In this document: positions 23,737 to 35,410 of the stretch, piece by piece
How positions within the stretch are numbered: position 1 is the stretch's first letter
Layout: the number at the start of each line of letters is the position of its first letter
Assembly: GCA_023897205.1 (NCBI GenBank)
Contig: JAHWDD010000002.1
Location: forward strand, 4,526,001-4,590,000
Direction: 5' to 3'
From: Exophiala sp. HKRS030
Taxonomy: Eukaryota > Ascomycota > Eurotiomycetes > Chaetothyriales > Herpotrichiellaceae
Length of the DNA stretch: 64,000 nucleotides
Notes under the pieces: model-generated
Database searches by the model: none
Seen by the model: the letters and a program-made list of their open reading frames with translations, nothing else
What the model was told of the DNA's origin: nothing
Made by a program: the position numbers and the translations under genes

Positions 23737-24479
23737 ATGGCGAAGATCACTAACATTCGCAACCAAGATGTCTACCAGCGTGATTTCGGCAACACTCGTC
23801 TCGCGCACTCCACCGTCAACGATAACGATGCCGCACATCCATCAACTACGACAAATGGCATCAATCGTGACAACGCTGAGTCCCTGAGCCAGCAGAACCG
23901 CAACGACTGTCTAACATCCCACGAGCACCAACCTTCCACCTCACCTACCAACATCACCAACAGCGATACCACCACCACAACGCAGCTGCACAGCGAGAAC
24001 TGCGCGTCCGCCGAAGAAGCAACCAACAGCTTAATCGGTCTCGCAGCACTATTCGCAATGCCCCAGCGCCAGAAACGCCACTCAGCGCGCTACTCACCAG
24101 CGTCCTAGCCACGATGGACCAGCTGCTCGGCCCAGCGTCGCACTTGAAACACACGACCATGACAGTGACGTCGGCGTCGGTCGCATTCTACATCTTCAAA
24201 CGCGCGTTCCGCTTCGGCTACCCGTGGATCCACATGTGCATGGCGGCGACGGTGCAGCGGGATCTGAATCGTCTGGTGCATGACCGTGAGGCGGTGCTGG
24301 CGCTCGTGAGACGGCTCGATGCGCGGCGCGATGAGGCTTTGCGAGCCATGTGGCGTTTGATTCGTGAGAGTAGAAGTAGGAGTTGGACACATGAGCCTGG
24401 TCATGACCAGGGCCAGGCCGTGGATCCTGAGGATGCGGGTTCCGGCGATCACCATGTGCCTGGCATGTGGGTGGATTGA
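23737..24479 (+). CDS. orphan protein, apparently split by a one-base frameshift
   Basis: Not recognised. The first part (ATG at 23737, 123 codons to 24108) is Ser/Thr/Asn-rich and probably disordered. A second part is open in another frame before and after the ATG at 24114, and reads smoothly from about 24060 (APETPLSALLTSVLATMDQLLG, in two halves APETPLSALLTS and VLATMDQLLG) to the stop at 24479. Adding one A at 24057-24058 joins the two as one protein of about 247 aa ending in a helical, Arg-rich region and a His/Asp tail. No intron of normal length would make the join. Whether it is one gene or two short ones is open. Confidence 0.4.
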
Positions 24480-25601
24480 TGGCGGTGGATTGTTTGTTGG
24501 ACAGGAATACAACGGTGCTATCGCTCCTGGGCTGAGAGGGAGCCAATCTACGCATAGAAGAATTTCCGGCGTTTTGTGTGCTTGGTCAGCTACATAGGTA
24601 GGTAAGGCAAGACGAGGCGTCTGGAATGTGGTGTCAATGAAGGCCAACGTCGATCCCAGACGGAGCTAATCCATGCATGCTCTTCGAATTCGACGCGCAA
24701 CGAGATATCTCAGTACGAAACACACGCCAATCAAGGACGGGTGCAATGGGCAGTCAGTTCGAGCTCTCCCAATCTGCTAATACTGGGTATCCTTACGAGA
24801 CGATATGGGGAAGATTCTGCTATCACGCAACAAACTTCCGTGTCTGAATTACAAACGAGGTTTCTCAACTGGATTCGTAAGGGCGTCGATGTCGGCTGGA
24901 GGGGTATGATATCGCTCACCATCGTGTAAGGATACAATGAGGAAGGTTCAGGCGTGAGTCTGTTCGCTCGGAGGTTGTGGGAGGAATTTGCCTATATAGT
25001 TGGTGTGGAGTTGTGGCATCATTACGATATGGTTATATCTACTACGCATACTTAGGTCGTGTACGCTCTGCTGAGGATGGTGAAGGAGGAAGGGGGTTTT
25101 TGTGTGTGCTAAAACTTAGACTCATACCTTAAAGGATCAAGATGTGAGGTATTAATTGTGGATGGCCGTGTAGATCGTAAGATGGGTTAGCGTTCGGTCA
25201 GATGAGGTAGAGTTTCATTCGGTTTAGTAGTCTGTAAAGGGGTAGAGTCGGATTGTAATTCCACCACTTTCAAGACGACAAACATTTCAATTGGAACGAA
25301 ATGGACAAATGAACTAGGGATTCGTCGTTCATAGAAAAACAAGAGACATTTCATTCAGCACCCATGTATCTGGAAAAATTGCCGCTCTATCTACATAAGT
25401 AACAATTTTCCCAAGCTTTTTGGGTTGGTGACCACTAGTTGTTGTGAGAACTATCCGGAAATGACGCCGGCCACAGATGGACTGATGCTAAACTGACGCA
25501 TGGCATAACCCTGTTCGTGAACGGCGTTGGTTCATGGGGAGAATAAGAGCCTGACAATTTTGGAGGTAGGTTTGTTGAGTTTAGGGGGAGATGGATTTCG
25601 T
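24480..25601. other. intergenic before the ssb gene 3' end
   Basis: 1.1 kb of AT-richer sequence with no supported gene. The part near 25250-25600 is likely the ssb 3' UTR, since that gene is read leftward and stops at 25602. Nothing else is seen. Confidence 0.45.
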
Positions 25602-28381
25602 TTATCGTGTAGCCATGGCCTTGGTCATGGCGCGCTTGAGAGCCAGTTCCTTCTTCTTTAGGTCATCTGGCGACGAGTCCTCAAGCTCGAGTTGTTGCAT
25701 AGCCTCGCTCAGAGCCTCCTCGATCTTGGCCTTGTTGCCACGCTTCATCTTCGCCGACAAGCCTGGGTCGTTGATCAATTCCTCGACACGACCAATGTAT
25801 GATTCGAGTTGCTGCTTGGCCTCAAATTTCTTGGTGAAAGCCTCATCGGAAGTCTTGTATTTGTTCGCGTCTTCCACCATTTTCTCGATTTCAGCAGTTG
25901 TCAGCTTGCCGACAGCGTTTGAGATCGTAATGTTCGCAGTACGGCCAGAGCTTCGTTCTGAAGCTGTGACCTTGAGGAGGCCGTTAGCATCGACCTCAAA
26001 CACAACCTCAAGCACAGGTTCGCCAGCCTTCTGTGGTGGGATGGGAGAAAGAGTGAATTCACCAAGACTGGTGTTTTCACTACAATCAGCACGTTCACCT
26101 TGGTAAACAGGGAATTGAACTGCAGGCAATTCAGTTAGCACCTTTATATGATAGGAACAGGGACGAACTTACCAGAGCTTTGTCCATCAGAGACGGTAGT
26201 GAAAGTTCTGGAATGAAAATTAGCTTCTGCTCCTGACGACGATACAGCAACAAAAATGATCAAGAAAACCAACGCGAAGCGACAATACTATGTAGAAGAT
26301 TATGAAGAGGCAGAAAATAAGGGGCTCAAGTGCTCATTGTGGTTGAAGGCCCTCCTCGGTTGTATCGGTTTTGGTCATGCGTTGTAGTCGAAGGGGCCCC
26401 AGTTGTAAGTGCTGTAAGGCCTCGTTGTAATTGACGCTGCTCACGATTGGATTGGTTGTAGAAAAACTCGGTGGAGTTAACGTCCTTCTCGGTTGCATCG
26501 CCTTGGAAACACCCGTTGTATTTGACGCTCGCACTGGACCTTCTCATGAGTGTGAAACTGATATCGATGAGAGTCACTGTGCCATTCGAGCTCAAACCGT
26601 AGAGGCCAGCATCGCCACAGAATGTGTAGCACACATTCTTCTCGGAGATCTGCTTTGCTCTCGAATGTTGATGGTATGCGTTTGTTGTGTGGATGTGCAA
26701 TCATCTGGCCCATACTTACCCCATTGATCAAAAGGAGTGAAAAACAATGAAGAACTTTAAAATCGAAACGACATAGTTTGAAATTTGAAAAAGGAAAAGA
26801 CTCACCGCTTCTTCAAAACTGGGACGGTCTGACCACGGGGAACGACAGGTGCGAAGATGTTGCCTTCCATGGCAACACCAAGGGAGAGGGGAACAACATC
26901 GAGCAGAAGAAGGTCTGCAGTCTCGGCGGATGTTGCCTTGCCAGAGAGGATACCGGCCTGAACGGCGGCACCATAGGCAACAGCCTCATCGGGATTGATG
27001 CTCTAATATCAAGTTAGCACATATCATGAGTAAATTCGGAGGCACCATACCTTCTCGAGCTTCTTGCCATTGAAGAAGTCACTCAGGAGTTTCTGAATGC
27101 GAGGAATACGGGTGGAGCCACCGACAAGGACGATCTCATCGACCTTTGATTTGTCGAGATTGGCATCCTTGAGGACTTGTTGAACAGGTTCAATGGTACC
27201 GTTGAAAGCCTTTGCGTTAAGATCCTCGAAACGAGCACGAGTGATCTGAGCGTTGAAGTCCTCACCATCGAAGAGAGAATCAATCTCAACGGTGGTTTGA
27301 GTACCATTGGAAAGAGTTCGCTTAGCACGTTCGCAAGCAGTACGAAGTCTTCTGAGAGCACGGGCATCACCAGAGAGATCCTTCTTTGTCTTCTTCTGGA
27401 ACTCCTTCTTGAAATGCTCAAGGAGGTTTGTATCGAAGTCTTGACCACCCAAATGGGTATCACCAGCAGTTGCCTTGACAGTGAAAACACCACCCTGGAT
27501 GTTCAACAAGGAGACATCGAAAGTACCACCACCGAGATCGTAGATGAGAACGTTTCGCTCCTTGTCGGATTTTCCAGATCCGAGACCGTAGGCGATAGCA
27601 GCGGCAGTGGGTTCGTTGATGATACGGAGGACATTGAGACCAGCGATGGCACCAGCATCCTTGGTGGCTTGTCGCTGGTTGTCGTTAAAGTAGGCAGGGA
27701 CAGTGACAACGGCTTTTTCGACTTTCTTGCCAAGTTTTGTTTCGGCGACTTCCTTCATCTATTTCCTATGTTAGACATATCCAAGGTCTGTCACAGGGTC
27801 GATCATACCTTTGTGAGCACCATAGAGGAGATCTCCTGGGGCGAAAAGACTTTGGTCTCCTTCAAATATTCGACTTGAACCATGGGGTTGCCGCCCTGAT
27901 CAACGATCTTGAAGGGCCACGATTCGATATCCTTCTTGACGGTGGGGTCGTTAAATCGTCGTCCGATCAAACGCCTGCGCCTCGGGTCAATATAATGTTA
28001 TGATACTTTGAGAAAAAGTCACTAACTTGACATCAAAAACGGTGTTGGCGGGATTCATAGCGGCCTGGTTCTTTGCGGCCTCTCCAATAAGACGCTCTTC
28101 ATCGGTGAAAGAGACGAAGGAGGGGGTTGTGAAGCTACCCTGCTCGTTGGCGACTACACAGATCGTAAGTCTTGAATCTAGAAAAGTATGCTCGTTGGCA
28201 TTTCTTCAAGGGGAACGTACTGATTTCGACATTGTTGCCATCGTAGTTGGCAACGCAGGAGTAGGTAGTGCCTGGTGAAAAAAAGATTAGAGACTGCGGC
28301 GACAGGACGGTGAGGCGGGCAAGGACAGCAAGACATACCTAGATCGATGCCGATGGCACCGTCATATACTTCGTCCGACAT
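25602..28381 (-). CDS. ssb1: ribosome-associated Hsp70 chaperone, Ssb type
   Basis: Cytosolic Hsp70 that binds nascent chains at the ribosome with the RAC cochaperone. Eight minus-strand exons: 28381-28339, 28271-28221, 28153-28027, 27974-27809, 27758-27051, 27002-26806, 26207-26173 and 26119-25602 (1,845 nt, 614 aa, the Ssb length). It opens [20 protein letters not shown], the Ssb signature rather than the Ssa one, and has the expected ATPase motifs ([35 protein letters not shown]). It ends KAMATR without the EEVD tail, as Ssb proteins do. Six introns are 48-67 nt. The seventh, 26208-26805, is 598 nt, about ten times longer. Confidence 0.95.
26208..26805 (-). other. unusually long intron in the ssb gene
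   Basis: Bounded by GTGAGT (after the codons for VLKK) and TTCCAG (before [11 protein letters not shown]), so the intron itself is secure. It keeps a 124-codon open frame on the gene strand (26700-26326) with repeated TACAAC-containing stretches, for example near 26359, 26385, 26427 and 26515. I found no CTGA D-box for a C/D snoRNA on the sense strand. Confidence 0.7.
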
Positions 28382-28827
28382 ATTAATGGTAGAGCAAAGA
28401 AAAGGATTTCTGAAATGTCTTTGCGATAAGATTGAGCGACAGAAAGGTCGGTAAGGTCGTGAGGAAGTGAGGACGAATTGCAGCGACAAAAGACAATCGA
28501 GCAAATCCTACCCACTTGGAAACTTTTTAGGCGGTGCACACAATTTTTGCAAGGCAAACTCTAAAAATCTTGCCAAGAGTTTTCCCTACAATTGCGGGTG
28601 CTCGGAGAACCGGATTATTTCCGGATCAATTGGACGGTAGTCGTTGGTCAGTTATATCTATGGAGTCCAACGAGTGGACGAGGTACCACCTTGAGAGTAT
28701 TTCTGAACATATTTTGTACATTGGGTAGGACTGCCTACAATTCAAGGCTCTAGTGCTTCTCTTACCAAGGTCAATTCACTTGGCCTCAGGGTTATTCGTT
28801 CTTCAGCGTAATATCTTTATAATATCT
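28382..28827. promoter_or_regulatory. ssb promoter and snu114 3' flank
   Basis: 446 bp upstream of the ssb start and just past the snu114 stop; both genes are read leftward. No coding signal and no clear perfect heat-shock element were seen. Confidence 0.4.
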
Positions 28828-31800
28828 TTAGTCAAGTACACCACTTTCTCTCAAGCCAGCTAGCAACTCAGGTTCCAAAAATCTCTTGACGTCCACGTCC
28901 TCACTCAAACCCTTCCTTCGTCTCGTCTTCAAGACAAAGTCACGAGCTGCTTGTTGTGGTCCAGCCATTTCCAATTTCCGGATGACAATGCTCTTGTCCA
29001 AGGGATCACCAGGGACTACATCCCAGCGATCGAAAACTAACGAGACACTAGCGGCACCCTGGCTGTGAATTCTCAGATCAGTCTCGAAGCCAAAACTGTC
29101 GATGACCGGTAGAAGTGCCTTGGCAGCGTACAGAGGAGTTCCTGCAACAGGTCCATCCGATACAACATGACCTCTTCGCTTCATGAGCACGGTGTAGAGG
29201 CCAGATATCGAATCCGCAGGGCCTGTCATGTGAACGCTGTAGATTGGTTCCATCAATCGAGGGCCTGCCATGAGGAATGAGCTGTAGACTGCTCGTCTCG
29301 AAGTCGGAATAATTTGGCCACCACCTCGGTAAATTGGCTCGGTGGCTAGTTCTGCGCCTGTAACTCGGAACTTGGTATTGCGGATAGGCTCTTCGCAGAG
29401 GGGACCTTCCCTCGTCCCCAAGAGAACCCTTGCTTGATGCTTTCTTGTACTGACTTCAAAAGCTTCTTGTCAGTTGTGGAAGGTAAAGTGTCGTCGCAGA
29501 GGATATTCGGGCCCATTTCTTCTGGTCCAAAAGCCCAGATAGACCGAGCAGCAAGTTTGTCCCATTCGTACTTTTCCTCGAAGAATTTTGCCACTTTCCT
29601 GATTGGTTCACGAATTTTGACTACACCTGCTTCGATGTCTTCCGCAATGCCATCGTCGAGAGGCTCAGCAATCATTGTCAACTTGTTCTTCTTGTTCGGT
29701 GTCAATGCATAGCACATGATTGCACTAGTTTCGGTCACAGTCTCACAAAATCGTGTGACAGGATCTGAAACCTTGATATCCATTTCAGCGTATAATGTTC
29801 GCAGATCATGTAATACGCAGTCCATATACAACTCTCCTGTGCCCAGCACTACATGCTCGCCCGATTCTTCGACCTTTGTCGTAATCAAGGGGTAAGATTT
29901 GTTGATCTTGCGAAGTCCCTCTAACATCTTTGGTAGTTCGGAAGGATTGATGGGTTCGACAGCGACTTTGAACACTGATTCCGTGAAGTGTCGTATAGGT
30001 CGGAATATGTATGCGTCCTCGTTATTGGGAAACTTCTCAGCTACTACCGTTGCAGTCTTGACGATGGAATTTTCAATACCAGAAATGAGCACCAGATTGC
30101 CAGCGGGGACTCCCGAAACGGGGATGCTATACCGCGAGCAGCCAAGGAATGTTCCAGTAATCACCGCAAAGGTAGAATCCTCCTCATCTTCTAGACTGTA
30201 TGATTCGCCAAGGACTCGTACTCTTTGATCAGGTGCGACGGTGCCCGACATTACGCGGCCGAAGGCATCGAAGGTTTTTGCATCTACCGAACTGAAGAGC
30301 TTAGTGATTTGCACCACCAAAGGACCGTCTGAATCGCAAGTTGAGAGCGCCTGACCCACTTCCGTTTCGAGTGGTCCTGTGTAGTAGTTGTTGAGCGCAC
30401 GTCTCGCGCCATCGACTGGTGAAGGGAGATGTTGTACGAACATATCGACGACCCCTGTCGCAGGGCCAAAGAATTGGGCGCAGACGAGCTCAAGAAGTAC
30501 TTTTGCGTCGGATTTCAACTGCGAAGGCTTCAAGCTGATGCCCAGAGTCTTCAAAGTGGCATCCAAATCTTCGGGACTTTCGCTTATAGTATGCGAGTAT
30601 AGTTTGTAGACTGGTTCGAGGACAAAATTGACAAACGATCGTTTAGCACCTTCCTCGGCAGCTTTCCTCGTGAATTTCCGACTGCCAGGGTTGAAGAATA
30701 TGTCACCCCATAGCCTCTTGGAGAACTCTGTTGCGTCGACCTTGGGATAAGTCTCTGCATACATCTTTGCGAAAGAAGGGAGGGTAAAGACCCATTGCAT
30801 AGAAGTGCAAGCAAAGGCGACATTGCCCTTCTCTGGCGATAATCTTCGTTTCTCGCCTTGACCAGGAATCGTGTTCTCAATGACGGTATTGACCTCTTCT
30901 ACCACGTGCTTCAGTTTGAAATATGCATCCGTGGGAGGGATCTTGAGCTCCAGAATAAGCCTGTCCATTTTATTGATGACCAAGACGAGGGGTAGATCTT
31001 CAAGGACAGCGTGTTTGATGACTTGCTCGGCGTTGACCTGGACTCCTTCGACGACATCGACGACAAGAACCACTCCATCTGCAAGTCGCAGACTTGATGC
31101 GACTTCGTCCACGAAATTGACGTGCCCAGGTGTATCAATGATATTGAGAATGTGCGACTTTCCCCTAGTTCCTTGCATGACGAGCGAGATTGGTGCGGCC
31201 TTTATTGATACGCCGCGTTCGCGCTCGAGAAAGTGCGTATCTGTATAACGAAGTTGCTCGTCCCTTCTCTTGCCGACTCTCTTATCTAACCTGTCCTGCA
31301 AATCATGCGTCTGCATTACCAACATGTCGATAAACGCCGTCTTGCCATGGTGTAAGTGCCCCGCGACGGCAATATTTCTAATTCCTTCAGGAAAGCTCAA
31401 CAGATCGGTCATAAACTCTCGAGAGTAGTAGACCGGTGGGAGATCTGCCTCCTGGACTTGGAACTTCTTCTGAGTGACAGGTGCGATGATGGGCTGTGTC
31501 AGAGGCTGTGCGTCCTCTTCTTGCACCATGGTCTCGACATCTGCACCGTACACCTGCTGCGCAGTGGGGTAATACTGCTTGTCTTCGTGTAAAATAACGG
31601 CGTTTGAAGGTCCTTCATCGTCAACCTCCATGTCCTCGTCGGCCTGAGGCTGCTGTCCATCCTCCGAGTCTTCATCGTAGGCGTAGTTCTGGCCGGCGTC
31701 GCCATTTTGCGTGCTCTCCTCGTCTGAGACGGCTTCGCCGATGAAATTACCGAACCTGGTGGGCTTAAGTCAGTGTCACTTCTCAAAGATTGATGCAGTG

Positions 31801-31834
31801 TTCCTGTCACTTACTCGTCATATAAGTCGTCCAT
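28828..31834 (-). CDS. snu114: U5 snRNP GTPase Snu114/EFTUD2 (frameshifted in this assembly)
   Basis: EF-2-like GTPase of the spliceosome that drives U4/U6 unwinding through Brr2. Exons 31834-31815 and 31755-28828 with a 59-nt intron right after MDDLYDE. An acidic N-terminal extension precedes the G domain: GHLHHGKT at residues 139-146, then DTPGH and NKMD. EF-2-like domains II-V follow. At 29416-29419 (CCCC on the plus strand) the frame fails: upstream reads IKQGFSWG then goes off-family, while one base over reads [16 protein letters not shown] and runs to the proper C-terminus ([12 protein letters not shown]). Coding length is 2,948 nt, or 2,949 (982 aa) with one base restored. Snu114 is essential in yeast, so an assembly error is the likely cause. 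Confidence 0.95.
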
Positions 31835-32642
31835 ATTGAATGGCTCCGAGGTGTTCACAATGTCCAAACACGTCTCGCGCAGGTATCAGTGGCCTTGTTC
31901 ATTGAAAATTGCGGAGTTCGGAAAATCGTGGTCTTTTGCCGAATATTAGCCGTGGGACTTTTTGCGGGCCAGGAGTGCCTATCACCTCTGGCTGCACCTA
32001 GTGCCTGAAAAGCCCTATCTACGAGGATGGCTATTGTCAAGCTATTGTCTTAATGGAGAGACAATTTCGTGCTATGAAAACACATGTTCATTATTCGTTT
32101 GCATCTATTGCGATACTACATAGATCATGAGTCCAGCTCTTTGGCGATTCCAAGGTCACTCCACGACTTGGTACTGACCATCCCAGCTGATAGAATGTGA
32201 GACTCTACTGTCATCAACTTCCCGCACATACTTAGTTCTGTTGACCACGTCGTATCTGTAAGATGTAATAGGGCTTCTTTGTACCTTCTAGCATGACTCG
32301 GAGGGCCATATCACTCCGAGTTGATCGGAGTATACGTCTCTTAGCCCTTGATACGGGTTGTTACATTCTATCGTAGTTGACTTCATCCTTGAAGGCTTCG
32401 ACTCCTCATAAAAGTGAGATCTTGTGCGGAGGCTGCATACCTAATCGTTCAGGACCGCAGTTGGAGTAGACTCGAAATAGTCTGAACGCTGTGAACCTGG
32501 TCGCCTTCTTCTTGTTGCGCCAACGCTCGCTGTTGTCGTCAATTTGCTTGCTGATCGAGTTGCGAAACCAAAAACGCCGTGTTATGCTTCCATGCTTGAT
32601 CTCCGAAATTCCAAACCGCTCTGATGGCAAGTAGGTCAAAAC
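31835..32642. other. intergenic, snu114 promoter side
   Basis: 808 bp between two leftward genes. Short open frames only (for example 32406-32639 minus) with no domain. It should contain the snu114 promoter and the 3' end of the secreted-protein gene. Confidence 0.45.
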
Positions 32643-33080
32643 CTACGATCCGCACACAGCACCGAGGATTCTCTGTGGAGGACCGACGGTAGTGAAACCG
32701 TCTCCAGCATTACCGGCAACAACAATGTTAGAGCCTGCAGAGGAGGCAAACGTGCAAGGACCATTTCCGGGGACAACTCCGATCTGATCGATGGTGATAT
32801 CGTTGCAGTCGCCAATTGCATAAGCCGGAGTGCCAAGACATTGGATGTTTTCAAAGTCGTACCATTTTCCATCTGGTGGAACCCATAAGCCATAGCTTTG
32901 AGATCCTCCTGTGAAAACCACATTGGTTGGCCAATCATCGGCGGCTGCAAATGCGCTTGCAGAAACAGGAGATCTTGCCTTGAGGGAAGTGGAAAAAATG
33001 CCGGTACGGAGCATAGGTGTAGCAGAGGCGCTGAGCGCAACTGAAAGCACCCAGGCACACAGCAAGACTATGTGAGGCAT
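32643..33080 (-). CDS. small secreted protein, unknown function
   Basis: Single-exon, 145 aa. The N-terminus MPHIVLLCAWVLSVALSASA is a clear signal peptide with a likely cut near residue 20. The mature part has four Cys (in IQCLG, GDCND, GPCTF and the final GAVCGS), enough for two disulfides, and many Gly, Pro and Asn. No catalytic motif is visible. Size, secretion signal and even Cys count fit a small secreted cysteine-containing protein or effector-like protein; I do not recognise a named family. It stands alone beside a gene-poor, repeat-rich stretch. Confidence 0.65.
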   Translation of the reverse strand: MPHIVLLCAWVLSVALSASATPMLRTGIFSTSLKARSPVSASAFAAADDWPTNVVFTGGSQSYGLWVPPDGKWYDFENIQCLGTPAYAIGDCNDITIDQIGVVPGNGPCTFASSAGSNIVVAGNAGDGFTTVGPPQRILGAVCGS

Positions 33081-34399
33081 GTCGTCTGATCGAGTAAAGG
33101 GAAGCTGGGTATTTGTTGAGATCGTGAGTGCGGGTGGTGGTGGAGCTGACGATGGGTGTGAGAGGCTTTTATGTCAAGAGACCCAGGAGAAAGGATTCCA
33201 GTGAAGCCTGGCGTTTCACGTCGGCTCGCGGACTTTCCAAAGCCGGCGAACAGAGGTGGTTCCTGCAAACAGTAGAAGAGTCGTTGGATGCCAAATATTT
33301 GACGCAAAGAACAGAGATTTGACAGTCTGCGCCCAAACTGTCGGAGATAGAGGTGAAGTTGGAAATGGGTTCGTGTGACGTAGTTGAATTTTCCACGAGC
33401 CTAATAAGTGATTGTTGCTAGCGAGCGACCAGATGAGAGACTCGGCGAATGATGGTATTGCTTGAGCCGATGTAAGTCAAGCCAAGTAAAACAATCGCTC
33501 CGGCAGTAGGAGAAACGAATGTGAAGGACGAAGGAGGGAGTCTGGAGAGAAAGATGTCGTGAGTGTACACTCGAGTAATGCGGCAGCAACTGGAAGTTTA
33601 TTCATTCAAGGCTAAAACTGTCCCGAGGGAAGCACGCACGGGAGGTCAAGCCAAAGCCAAAGCTTGAGTGGGCATTGATTCTCTGATCAATATCAGGGCA
33701 CGGGCACATGCACACAGGGTCTTTTAGAGACAAAATTGAAGTTTTGGCTAGCACCAACTAACTCCCGCGGATGGGCACAGATTAATGTGGTCACTCTGGT
33801 CAGGATTCGAGGCCAGCGGCAGGAAGCTCAAGGACACTCAACAGCCCACTTCGATCTTCAACAGATCCATCCCAGGCTACAATACAGCTATCCACCTTCA
33901 CCTGGGAGAACACGGTATTGACCCCGACTTTTCAGGGCAACGGGCAGGCTTTGACCTTTTCCTCAGAATTGCAACCCAGCTTCTGGAAGTGGCAGAAGTT
34001 GGTGGTGTGGTAGAAGGGTGTCGTACAGGGCGCTGGAGATGGAACAGACGTCGTATCAGAGACATGAATGACAGATTCGGCATGGTATATGAGGCCGAGG
34101 GCACCCAGGAGGGGCCTGGCACATTGGTGGGCACCAATAATACGTGAACAGACGAGCTGTACCGCCCACGGATGGCACCGATTTGCTTCTGGGCCCACGA
34201 AGGGCGACGACGATCCTGGTCGATGATAGCGGCTGTATCCTTGTCGATGGGTCGATGCAGAGAAGACGGAAGTGGATACATACTACGGACAGGCACTAAC
34301 TGCTAGGCTAAGGAGGCAGTGACAGGCCGAGATAGGCTTGCTTGAGCCCAGTCTGATGGTCGAGAACGTGGCGCGAGCAAAGATATTGGGGCGCGTGGG

Positions 34400-35410
34400 C
34401 CACTAACTTATAACTACTCCATAGGTACGGAGTAGGTAAGTAAATAGTATTCGATAAATAGGGCTGTTGCCCGGGTGGAAAACGTGAGACTCTTGACTCT
34501 GACAACTACCTAGATAGGTATGGATATTGTCACGGGGATCTACGGCGGCCGAAGGCAAAGCCCTTTTGATGTGAGAGGTATGGGGTACTTACGTAGGTAG
34601 GTACGCATTTAGAGTACACAGCAAGGTACTGTGCCTGGAGATCTGAGACTTCAGGCTAATGACTACCTATGTACCGAGGTAGGTAGTGGCTCAATGTTCG
34701 CTTCAGGTCCTCCGGCTTCCGTAGCTGCCTAAGGTAGTGCCCGGGAGTCTAGCTATCAACCGCCTACCAACTACCTCCTGTAGGCACTGCCTTGTCGACG
34801 ACAACTTAGTCCAGCAGCTAATCCTCCAATGTCTCGGGTCTTCGGGTCTTCTTCACTAGAGGCTAAGAAGATCGGTGTCTTCAAAGGCCTTGGAAAAAAC
34901 AAGCGACCAGGGAATGCTGCAAGGTACAAAGTCTTTACAGTAGTCAGGTGGTAGTCACTCCTGCAGACATGATGGCCCGTTGGTCATATGGGCCTTTGCA
35001 AGTCACCAGCCGCTATCTGTTCAGGTTCGGGTATTTAGTTAAGCGGCCACAGCAGATTATGCACCTAAACGCTAGTCAGTGGCTACCCTCACTACCTAGG
35101 CCGTAGAATCTCAGGTATGAGGGACAGGTGAGGGAGTCAGTGGGCTTTGCGGATCTCCGAGGCTGATGACGACTCATGCGTCCACCAGTCCCACCGTACA
35201 CTACCCTAACCGGGCCACGCCGTACCTAACCATTTGACCTGGACACTCCTGGACACTCCTGGGCACTCCTAGGGTAACTTAAGTCAACTAAGCTTGGTAG
35301 CTAGGTGGCTAGTTCCCTTAGGTAGGCACCTAGTAGGTAGTTAGTGAGTCAGGACTCCGTAGTGCCCTCGTGCTAACTTAGGTAACTACATACTAGTTAG
35401 TCACTGTGCC
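34400..35410. repeat. TAGGTA/CCTA-motif-rich stretch
   Basis: Short motifs of the TAGGTA, GTAGGTA and ACCTA type recur in both orientations, for example near 34430, 34510, 34590, 34665, 34765, 35092, 35300-35345 and 35385. Spacing is irregular, so it is not a simple tandem array. It coincides with absence of genes. Confidence 0.55.
35241..35270. repeat. 10-bp tandem repeat, three copies
   Basis: GGACACTCCT twice, then GGGCACTCCT, directly adjacent. It lies inside the motif-rich gene-poor stretch. Confidence 0.9.

Noticed and set aside
23600..23887. 95-codon plus-strand frame before the orphan gene
   Set aside because: It overlaps the orphan frame in another phase and has no protein-like features.
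26208..26805. C/D-box snoRNA (U14-like) in the long Hsp70 intron
   Set aside because: On the gene strand I found a loose AGATGAT-like C box but no CTGA D box anywhere in the intron.
33785..34296. 120-codon plus-strand and 132-codon minus-strand frames
   Set aside because: They overlap on opposite strands, have no motif, and sit in a gene-poor region.
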